A stretch of DNA of 64,000 nucleotides from Bacteroidota bacterium (GTDB lineage: Bacteria; Bacteroidota; Bacteroidia; Chitinophagales; BACL12), in the NCBI GenBank assembly GCA_016715425.1, contig JADKAC010000001.1, positions 1-64,000 on the forward strand, given 5' to 3'. The notes beneath the pieces were generated by a model that had not been told where the DNA came from, did no database searches, and was given only the letters and a program-made list of their open reading frames with translations. This document shows positions 18,474 to 25,624 of the stretch, one piece after another (within the stretch, counting starts at the first letter, position 1; every line of letters begins with the position of its first letter). A program made the position numbers and the translations under genes.

Positions 18474-18505
18474 TTTTGCCAACGCACTTTTAAAGACAAT
18501 ACAAG

Positions 18506-19066
18506 ATGAAAATTTATATTAAAAATATGGTTTGTAATCGCTGCATAATGGTAGTGAAAAATGAGTTGGAGAAGCTTGGTATACAACCATTGAATATTTC
18601 TCTAGGTGAAGTTGAACTCACAAACAACTTGACCGAAACTGAAAAAGTCAACCTCGACAATCATCTAAAAACCTTCGGGTTTGAATTGATCGATGACAAA
18701 AAAAGTCGATTAATCGGACAAATTAAATCATACATTATTGAAATCATTCATCAGCAAAATAGCGAGTTAAAATCTAATTTATCTGACTATTTGAGTAGTA
18801 AACTTCATCACGACTATACTTACTTATCAAACCTGTTTTCTGAAGTAGAAGGTACGACTATTGAAAAGTATTTCATTGCTCAAAAAATAGAGAAAGTGAA
18901 GGAGTTATTGGTTTATGACGAATTATCATTGAGAGAAATCTCTTATCAAATGAATTATTCGAGCGTTGGATATTTGAGCAATCAGTTTAAAAAAGTTACA
19001 GGACTCACTTCTACTCACTTTAAGAATATCAAGGAAATCAAACGCAAACCACTAGACGAAGTGTAA
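18506..19066 (+). CDS. AraC-family regulator with N-terminal CxxC metal motif
   Basis: 186-residue regulator. The N-terminus MKIYIKNMVCNRCIMVVKNE resembles a heavy-metal-associated fold with CNRC at residues 10-13; the C-terminal 90 residues carry two helix-turn-helix units (LSLREISYQMNYSS and VGYLSNQFKKVTGLT). Such short HMA-AraC hybrids occur beside copper genes in Bacteroidota, as I recall. Position at the head of the copper module, 83 bases before copA and in the same direction, suggests it senses Cu(I) through the two cysteines and activates the genes downstream. Sensing is inferred. Confidence 0.8.
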   Translation: MKIYIKNMVCNRCIMVVKNELEKLGIQPLNISLGEVELTNNLTETEKVNLDNHLKTFGFELIDDKKSRLIGQIKSYIIEIIHQQNSELKSNLSDYLSSKLHHDYTYLSNLFSEVEGTTIEKYFIAQKIEKVKELLVYDELSLREISYQMNYSSVGYLSNQFKKVTGLTSTHFKNIKEIKRKPLDEV

Positions 19067-19149
19067 ATGTTACAAATACAATCCAAAATCAGGTAACGGT
19101 TATGAAATGCAATGTTGCCACCTTTGCCTTGTAATTAAATAAAAAAGGT

Positions 19150-21561
19150 ATGGCAACAAATAATAATGAATTTCGGATACCACTTGAAGGCGTTGAAAGC
19201 GAGCACTGTGCCTTAATAGTGGACAATGGATTGGCAAAACTGAATGGTGTTGAATCGCACCGAGTAGAACTCAACAATAAACAAGCAGTAATCCAATCGA
19301 ACAATCAGGTTTCTGTATCAGACGCAGTAAAAATCATTAGAGACTTGGGCTATGGTGTAACTACGGTAAAGAAATCATTCCCTGTATTGCAAATGACTTG
19401 TGCTTCTTGTGCCGTTAGTGTGGAGAGTATTATTAAATCTCAAGCAGGAGTCGTTGATGCAAATGTGAATTATGCAAATGCTAAGGTTTCAGTTGAGTTC
19501 ATTCCGAGTTTGGTTAAAGTTGAAAGTTTGAGAAAAGCCGTTCAAAGCATTGGCTACGATTTATTGATTGATGAAAGTACTTCGGGTGATGAGACCATTG
19601 AACAGATTCAGAAAGAAAATTTTAAAAAGCTCAAAAAGAAAACCTATTGGGCCTTGGCACTATCCTTTCCTGTAGTAGTTATCGGAATGTTTTTTATGGA
19701 TATGCCCTTTGCTAATGAAATTATGTGGGCACTAAGTACCCCAGTTTTATTTTGGTTAGGTAGAGATTTTTACATCAATGCGTGGAAACAAGCCAAGCAT
19801 CGCTCTGCCAATATGGACACCTTAGTTGCATTAAGCACAGGTGTTGCTTATATTTTCAGTGTTTTCAACACACTGTTTCCTGAATTTTGGCACGAAATGG
19901 GCTTACACGCTCACGTTTATTTTGAAGCCGCTTCTGTTATCATTGGATTTATATTGCTGGGTAAACTATTAGAAGAAAAAGCCAAAGGCAACACTTCATC
20001 AGCAATTAAGAAATTGATGGGTTTGCAGCCAAAAACTGTAACGATAGTCCACGATGGCGGTCATCAGATGGAAATCCCCATTGAGCAGGTAGAAATTGGC
20101 AATACGATTGTCGTAAAACCAGGTGAACAAATTGCGGTAGATGGAACAGTGATTAACGGAAACTCTTATGTTGATGAAAGTATGTTGAGTGGTGAGCCTA
20201 TTGCTATTTTAAAAAATGAAAACGACAAAGTATTTGCTGGTACAATAAACCAAAAAGGAAGTTTTCAATTTAAAGCTGACAAAGTGGGTAGCGAAACAAT
20301 GCTTGCCCACATTATTAAAAAGGTGCAGGACGCACAGGGTAGTAAAGCACCTGTTCAAAAATTAGTAGATAAAATAGCAGGAATATTTGTTCCCATAGTC
20401 ATCGCAATTGCCATTACTGCCTTTATTGTATGGAATATTTTTGGCGGAGATAACGGCTTTACACAGGGAATGCTTGCTCTCATAACAGTATTGGTTATTG
20501 CTTGCCCTTGTGCATTGGGTTTAGCCACTCCTACAGCAATAATGGTTGGTGTAGGCAAAGGTGCTGAAAAAGGGATTTTAATAAAAGATGCTGAAAGTCT
20601 TGAATTAGCGAAAAAAGTAAATGTCGTGATACTCGATAAAACAGGAACGATCACAGAAGGGAAACCTGTTGTAACAAATGATTTTTGGACGGATGAAAAT
20701 CCAACATTAAAGCAAATTCTTTTTAGCATAGAAAAACAATCCGAACATCCTTTGGCAGAAGCTGTTGTTTCCCATTTGAAAAGTCAAAGCACCACGACCA
20801 TTTCAAAGTTTGAAAGTATCACAGGGAAAGGAGCGAAAGCAGAGGTAAAAGGTGAAACCTACTTTATTGGCAACAAAAGATTAATGGAAGAAAACAACAT
20901 AACCATTAACGAGTCAATTATGGAGAAAGTCCAACGCTGGAGCAATGAAGCAAAAACCGTGATTTGGTTTGCTGATAGTCAGCATGTAATTTCAGTTATT
21001 GCCATTGCCGACCAAATTAAAGCGACTTCCCAAAAGGCAATTGAAGAATTACAGCAATCAGGCATTGAAGTTTATATGCTTACAGGCGATAATGAAAATA
21101 CAGCCAAAGCAGTTTCTGAAAAAGTGGGAATTAAGCATTACAAGGCAGAAGTATTACCTGAACATAAAGCTGCATTCGTAAAACAATTGCAAGAACAAGG
21201 AAAGATTGTAGCAATGGTTGGCGATGGTATCAATGACAGCACCGCGTTGGCGCAAGCAGATGTAAGTATAGCAATGGGTAAAGGGAGCGACATTGCAATG
21301 GATGTAGCTAAAATGACCATTATTTCATCTGACCTTACAAAAATTAACGAAGCAATTCATTTATCTAAATCAACAGTTAGCACCATTAAACAAAACCTGT
21401 TTTGGGCATTTATTTATAATTTAATTGGTATTCCCATTGCAGCAGGAATTTTATACCCAATTAATGGTTTCTTACTCAATCCTATGATTGCAGGTGCAGC
21501 AATGGCAATGAGCAGTGTAAGTGTTGTAAGTAATAGTTTGTGGTTGAAGTATAAGAGGTAA
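19150..21561 (+). CDS. copA: Copper-exporting P1B-1 ATPase
   Basis: Cu(I)-exporting P-type ATPase, 803 residues, inner membrane. A complete HMA domain has MTCASC at about residue 82; an earlier HMA-like segment (residues about 8-70) keeps only one cysteine (SEHCAL) and probably does not bind metal. Transmembrane CPC in CPCALGLATPTA, phosphorylation DKTGTITEG, HP motif SEHPLAEA, ATP-binding GDGIND. Helices 7-8 have YN and MAMSSVSVVSNS, the P1B-1 Cu signature. Intact, unlike the ATPase of module 2. Start ATG at 19150 follows a short A-rich leader. Confidence 0.93.
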   Translation: MATNNNEFRIPLEGVESEHCALIVDNGLAKLNGVESHRVELNNKQAVIQSNNQVSVSDAVKIIRDLGYGVTTVKKSFPVLQMTCASCAVSVESIIKSQAGVVDANVNYANAKVSVEFIPSLVKVESLRKAVQSIGYDLLIDESTSGDETIEQIQKENFKKLKKKTYWALALSFPVVVIGMFFMDMPFANEIMWALSTPVLFWLGRDFYINAWKQAKHRSANMDTLVALSTGVAYIFSVFNTLFPEFWHEMGLHAHVYFEAASVIIGFILLGKLLEEKAKGNTSSAIKKLMGLQPKTVTIVHDGGHQMEIPIEQVEIGNTIVVKPGEQIAVDGTVINGNSYVDESMLSGEPIAILKNENDKVFAGTINQKGSFQFKADKVGSETMLAHIIKKVQDAQGSKAPVQKLVDKIAGIFVPIVIAIAITAFIVWNIFGGDNGFTQGMLALITVLVIACPCALGLATPTAIMVGVGKGAEKGILIKDAESLELAKKVNVVILDKTGTITEGKPVVTNDFWTDENPTLKQILFSIEKQSEHPLAEAVVSHLKSQSTTTISKFESITGKGAKAEVKGETYFIGNKRLMEENNITINESIMEKVQRWSNEAKTVIWFADSQHVISVIAIADQIKATSQKAIEELQQSGIEVYMLTGDNENTAKAVSEKVGIKHYKAEVLPEHKAAFVKQLQEQGKIVAMVGDGINDSTALAQADVSIAMGKGSDIAMDVAKMTIISSDLTKINEAIHLSKSTVSTIKQNLFWAFIYNLIGIPIAAGILYPINGFLLNPMIAGAAMAMSSVSVVSNSLWLKYKR

Positions 21562-21658
21562 GCCTCAGTAAATCTTACAAATCAATTCAAAAATACAGCA
21601 ATACAATTCAGCCGAATACTTGTGAAATTTGCAGTATAAATTTTAAACAAACATTAAA

Positions 21659-21886
21659 ATGAAATCAAACGATAAAACACTAACATTCAAAACCAACATC
21701 AACTGTAGTGGATGTGTGGCAAAAGTAACACCTTTTTTAAATGATGCAGATGGAATTTGCCATTGGGATGTGAACACTGAAAATAAAGACAAAATCCTTT
21801 CTGTGCATTCCGAAGGAATTACTGAACAAGAAGTAATTCAAAAGGTACAAGAAGCAGGATTTAAAATTGAATTATTAAACCAATAA
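21659..21886 (+). CDS. Small HMA copper chaperone (CopZ-like)
   Basis: 75-residue single-domain HMA protein with the metal motif INCSGCVAKV at about residues 15-22 and a beta-alpha-beta pattern. It would carry Cu(I) in the cytoplasm to CopA, encoded 97 bases upstream, or to the AraC-type sensor. The next gene starts 11 bases later. Assignment as copper chaperone rests on the CxxC fold and the operon. Confidence 0.83.
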   Translation: MKSNDKTLTFKTNINCSGCVAKVTPFLNDADGICHWDVNTENKDKILSVHSEGITEQEVIQKVQEAGFKIELLNQ

Positions 21887-21897
21887 AAAAAACAGCT

Positions 21898-22752
21898 ATG
21901 AACTTAATAACAAAAATTTCAGCGGCAATAGTATTGCTCCTTTCATTCTCATCTTGTAATGCTCAAGTGAAGAATGCTAAAACCGAAACCGTAAAGATTT
22001 ATGGTAACTGCGAAATGTGTGAAAAGACGATTGAAACCGCAGGCAATGTAAAGAAAATTGCTCAGGTGGATTGGAACAAAGACACTAAAATGGCAACCAT
22101 AACTTACGACAGTACCAAAACAAATCAAGATGAAATATTGAAACGTATTGCATTGGCTGGTTATGATAGCGACAAATTCCTCGCTCCAGATGATGTGTAT
22201 AATAAACTTGCTGGATGTTGCCAATACGAAAGGGTAAACAAAACAGCAGTTGCTAAAACAGAAATTATTGAAGACCACTCTATGCACAATCAAGAAAACA
22301 TAGTTGGAACCGAGCAAGAAGTAAATCAACTAAAAACTATTTTCGAAAATTATTTTACTTTAAAAGATGCATTGGTAAAATCGGACGGGAAATTAGCTTC
22401 AACAATTGCTAAAGACTTACTTCAAAATATCAATGCAGTAAAAATGAATAAACTTTCTCAAGAAGAACACACTGTCTGGATGAAAGTGCTGAGTAGTTTA
22501 AAATCAAATTCCGAAAAAATTTCAGAAACTACTAGTGTGGAAAAACAACGCATTACTTTTATGGAATTATCAGCAAACTTTTATGATTTGCTTAAAGTTA
22601 GCAAGCAAGAAAATGCTATTTATTATCAAAATTGCCCTATGTATAATGATGGCAAAGGAGCAAATTGGCTGAGTAAAGAAAACGCAGTCAAAAATCCTTA
22701 TTATGGTTCTCAGATGTTGACTTGTGGCAAAACCATTGAAACAATCAAGTAA
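21898..22752 (+). CDS. HMA-DUF3347 lipoprotein
   Basis: 284-residue envelope protein with a lipoprotein signal (LLSFSSCNAQ), an HMA-like domain at about residues 25-95 with CEMC in YGNCEMCEKTIE, a linker with HSMHNQE, and a DUF3347-like helical domain (about 135-235, starting YFTLKDALVKSDGKLA). The C-terminus contains NCPMYNDGKGANWLS and MLTCGKT, a motif shared with adaptor proteins of copper RND pumps. Likely periplasmic copper binding or transfer to the multicopper oxidase encoded 12 bases downstream; inferred. Confidence 0.78.
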   Translation: MNLITKISAAIVLLLSFSSCNAQVKNAKTETVKIYGNCEMCEKTIETAGNVKKIAQVDWNKDTKMATITYDSTKTNQDEILKRIALAGYDSDKFLAPDDVYNKLAGCCQYERVNKTAVAKTEIIEDHSMHNQENIVGTEQEVNQLKTIFENYFTLKDALVKSDGKLASTIAKDLLQNINAVKMNKLSQEEHTVWMKVLSSLKSNSEKISETTSVEKQRITFMELSANFYDLLKVSKQENAIYYQNCPMYNDGKGANWLSKENAVKNPYYGSQMLTCGKTIETIK

Positions 22753-22764
22753 TTATTTCTGCTA

Positions 22765-25014
22765 ATGATTAATCAAAATGTTTTTCACAGAATGGTGTTG
22801 TCAATGGCGATTTTGCTATTGGTATCAAATACCTTATTTGCCCAAAAAGTAGTTCGATACGATTTATATGTTCGTGATACACTCGTAAATTTTACTGGAA
22901 AAACAAAAAGAGCCATAGCTGTAAACGGACAAATTCCTATGCCAACCCTCGTTTTCACAGAAGGAGACACGGCTGAAATTCACGTACACAATCAGTTAAA
23001 AGAAAGCACATCGCTACATTGGCACGGATTATTTTTGCCCAACAAAGAAGATGGTGTGCCTTATCTAACACAAATGCCTATTGAGCCAAACACAACGCAC
23101 ATTTATCGTTTCCCAATTATTCAAAACGGTACACACTGGTATCACAGCCATTCGGGATTACAGGAACAAATAGGAATGTATGGAAATTTTGTAATGCTCA
23201 AAAAAGTCGATGACCCTACTTTCAGAAAAGGCATTGACGATTTACCGGCTGTACCCATTGTTTTGAGTGAATGGACAGACTTAAAACCTGAAAACATTCA
23301 TAGAATGTTACACAACGCCAATGATTACCCAGCTTTAAAGAAAAATTCTGTTCAAAGTTATGGCGAAGCAATAAAGGCAGGGCATTTTAAAACCAAACTC
23401 AAAAACGAATGGAAACGAATGTTGGCAATGGATGTTAGCGATGTGTATTACGAAAAAATATTAATGAATGGCAAACCAAATACCGACCTAAAAAGTATTA
23501 ATGACAAAGATTTGAAAGCAGGAGATAAAGTCAGACTTCGTATTTCCAACGGTGGTGCATCTTCCTATTTTTGGCTTACTTATGCGGGTGGTAAAATTAC
23601 CGTAGTTGCCAACGATGGAAACGATGTAGAACCTGTTGAAGTAGATAGATTAATCATTGCTGTTTCCGAAACCTACGATATAATTGTAACCATTCCTGCG
23701 GAGAACACAGCTTACGAATTTTTAGCAACGACTGAAGACCGCACCAATTCAGCATCATTTTATATTGGCAATGGCATTAAACAACTTAAATCGCCACAGC
23801 CTCGATTAAAGTACTTTGAAGGTATGAAAATGATGAACGATATGATGAAAATGAACGGAGATTTAGATGATATGGGAATGAATATGTCGCTCAATCAAAT
23901 GGATATGAATGTAGTTATGTATCCTGAAATTACAGGCGATTCAAAACCTAAACAGTCAGACAATGACCCAAATAGATACAATGCAAATGCTTTGGCAGAT
24001 ATTACAACGTTGAATTATGCAATGTTGAAATCGCCAAACAATACTTCACTCCCAAAAGATTCACCAGTAAAAGAATTAAAATTTACACTCACTGGAAATA
24101 TGAACCGCTATGTGTGGAGTTTAGATAATAAAGTAATATCGGAAACAGATAAAATTCTCATCAAAAAAGGAGAAAATGTTAGAATAATTATTTACAATAA
24201 TTCGATGATGCGACACCCAATGCACTTACACGGACACGATTTTAGATTGCTAAACGGTCAGGGCGAAAATGCACCATTAAAAAACGTTGTAGACATTATG
24301 CCAATGGAAACTGACACTTTGGAATTTAACGCCAATGTGGAAGGAGATTGGTTTTTTCATTGCCATATTCTCTACCATATGATGAGCGGAATGGGAAGGG
24401 TATTTACATACGAAAATCAAGCCCCCAACCCATTAATTCCAAATCCGAAATTAGCACAACGCAAACTATTTGCAGATGACCGTAAATTTCATTTTATGGC
24501 AGACAATGACTTTGCTACAAACGGAAACGATGGAATGGCAATGTTGCAAAACACACGTTGGAGCATTGGCACAGAATGGCGTTTAGGCTACAACGATATG
24601 CACGGCTATGAAACCGAAACACACATAGGTCGATATATTGGAAAAATGCAATGGTTTATGCCTTTTATAGGATTTGATTGGCGATATAGGAAGATGGGGA
24701 TAGATGAACAAGAAGAAAATATTTTCGGACAGGTGAATAAAAAAGATAACAGAAGTGCTGTAAGCTTAGGATTTATGTTCACACTTCCAATGTTGGTCAA
24801 TTTTCAGGCAGAAGTGTATCACGATGGAATTGTTCGACTTTCGTTGATGCGAGAAGATATACCAATTACAAAACGACTACGAGCAGGTTTTATGGTTAAT
24901 ACAGACAAAGAATTTATGGTTGACTTGCGTTACATCCTAAACAAAAATATGGGTATCAGAACACACTACGACAGTGATATGGGTTTTGGTATTGGACTTA
25001 GTTTGAATTACTAA
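22765..25014 (+). CDS. Multicopper oxidase with C-terminal barrel-like extension
   Basis: 749 residues with a signal peptide (LLLVSNTLFAQ). Cupredoxin copper ligands are complete: HWHGLFL (about residue 89), HWYHSHSG, HPMHLHGHDF, and HCHILYHMMSGM (about 530). A Met-rich insert (about 350-395: MKMMNDMMKMN, MGMNMSLNQMDMN) resembles those of CueO/PcoA enzymes that oxidise Cu(I). From about residue 580 to the end an aromatic beta-rich segment (WSIGTEWRLGYNDM ... GIGLSLNY) looks like a small outer-membrane barrel of PcoB type fused to the oxidase. Likely detoxifies copper in the periplasm, tethered to the outer membrane; the fusion reading is inferred. Confidence 0.87.
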   Translation: MINQNVFHRMVLSMAILLLVSNTLFAQKVVRYDLYVRDTLVNFTGKTKRAIAVNGQIPMPTLVFTEGDTAEIHVHNQLKESTSLHWHGLFLPNKEDGVPYLTQMPIEPNTTHIYRFPIIQNGTHWYHSHSGLQEQIGMYGNFVMLKKVDDPTFRKGIDDLPAVPIVLSEWTDLKPENIHRMLHNANDYPALKKNSVQSYGEAIKAGHFKTKLKNEWKRMLAMDVSDVYYEKILMNGKPNTDLKSINDKDLKAGDKVRLRISNGGASSYFWLTYAGGKITVVANDGNDVEPVEVDRLIIAVSETYDIIVTIPAENTAYEFLATTEDRTNSASFYIGNGIKQLKSPQPRLKYFEGMKMMNDMMKMNGDLDDMGMNMSLNQMDMNVVMYPEITGDSKPKQSDNDPNRYNANALADITTLNYAMLKSPNNTSLPKDSPVKELKFTLTGNMNRYVWSLDNKVISETDKILIKKGENVRIIIYNNSMMRHPMHLHGHDFRLLNGQGENAPLKNVVDIMPMETDTLEFNANVEGDWFFHCHILYHMMSGMGRVFTYENQAPNPLIPNPKLAQRKLFADDRKFHFMADNDFATNGNDGMAMLQNTRWSIGTEWRLGYNDMHGYETETHIGRYIGKMQWFMPFIGFDWRYRKMGIDEQEENIFGQVNKKDNRSAVSLGFMFTLPMLVNFQAEVYHDGIVRLSLMREDIPITKRLRAGFMVNTDKEFMVDLRYILNKNMGIRTHYDSDMGFGIGLSLNY

Positions 25015-25028
25015 CCCAGCACAATTTA

Positions 25029-25086
25029 CAAGCACAATTAAAAACCGCACAAGCCAACACACGACCAAAGTTTTTAATAGAGCTTG
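25029..25086. repeat. Cassette-end hairpin 4A (CACAATT ... AATAGAG family)
   Basis: Arms 25029-25045 and 25070-25086 pair over 17 positions with only the two invariant A.A mismatches (CAAGCACAATT facing AATAGAGCTTG). Even the bases next to the mismatches have changed in a compensated way here (CACAATT/AATAGAG instead of CACATTT/AAAAGAG). Marks the right end of module 3, 15 bases after the oxidase stop. Confidence 0.72.
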
Positions 25087-25223
25087 CAAAGCTGACTCAA
25101 AATAAAAATTGTTTTAAAAATTTTCTGCCCTTCAAAAAAATAAAAAACTCAATGAACAGCCGACACGACACAGACACTCAATGCTGACAATGGTTTACAA
25201 GGACAGATAACAAGAACCACTGG

Positions 25224-25356
25224 CTATAACACGGGTTTGGCAAAAGTGGCGGTGTAGTGCTTCGTAAGACAGTTTTTCGTAGATTTGAAATTCGGTGCTT
25301 CGTATGGAGTTTTGTGCTAAAAATCGCCACCTTCGCCAAGCCCGAAACCGTTAGCC
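25224..25356 (+). repeat. attC-like imperfect inverted repeat, site 4
   Basis: Left core CTATAAC (25224-25230), reverse complement of the GTTATAG opening module 3, with the match reaching ACTGGCTATAAC against GTTATAGCCAATGG. The arms pair well: GGGTTTGGC and AGTGGCGG with CGCCACC, CGCCAAGCCC. The right end is GAAACCG then GTTAGCC at 25350-25356. The loop keeps AGTGCTTCGTAAGACAG, GGTGCTTCGTA and TTTTGTGCT but is the most divergent. No B-type hairpin follows, and the next gene looks chromosomal, so this is probably the right edge of the array. Confidence 0.8.
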
Positions 25357-25388
25357 TTTGAGAACCTGCGTAAATAATTACAATACGG

Positions 25389-25432
25389 AGGTTCCCGCAG
25401 GCAGCCACACAAATGCAAATTGCGGGGAACCT
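25389..25432. repeat. Short inverted repeat right of site 4
   Basis: AGGTTCCCGCA (25389-25399) pairs with TGCGGGGAACCT (25421-25432) with one bulged base. It lies in the 268-base gap between site 4 and icmF. It is not of the CACA/GAG family. Function unknown. Confidence 0.5.
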
Positions 25433-25473
25433 GCTGGGACATTTAGGCAAAATTGAATTGCATTTTTAGCCCC

Positions 25474-25491
25474 TCCCGATAATTATCGGGA
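25474..25491. repeat. 18-bp perfect palindrome TCCCGATAATTATCGGGA
   Basis: A perfect 18-bp palindrome inside a longer imperfect stem (about 25462-25527, TTTTTAG ... CTAAAAA). I recall this type of short palindrome scattered through Bacteroidota intergenic DNA. It sits 150 bases before icmF; no function is evident. Confidence 0.55.
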
Positions 25492-25592
25492 TGAAACGGA
25501 TAGCGGGAAATAGCTCCTAAAAATTTTTCTTATTCCTAATTCTACATTCTCCATTCTTAATTCTCAATTCCTCGCCTCCCCCTCCAATTCCC

Positions 25593-25600
25593 TAAATTTG
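25593..25600 (+). promoter_or_regulatory. TAnnTTTG promoter box of icmF
   Basis: TAAATTTG lies 24 bases before the icmF ATG at 25625. No convincing upstream TTTG was found at the usual spacing. Confidence 0.5.
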
Positions 25601-25624
25601 CACTACTCTCAAAATAAAATAAAT

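Noticed and set aside
1552..25356. Modules as composite transposons with terminal inverted repeats
   Set aside because: One transposase would give the same terminal sequence for all modules; here termini match only within a module and differ between modules. No transposase gene or target duplication is visible.
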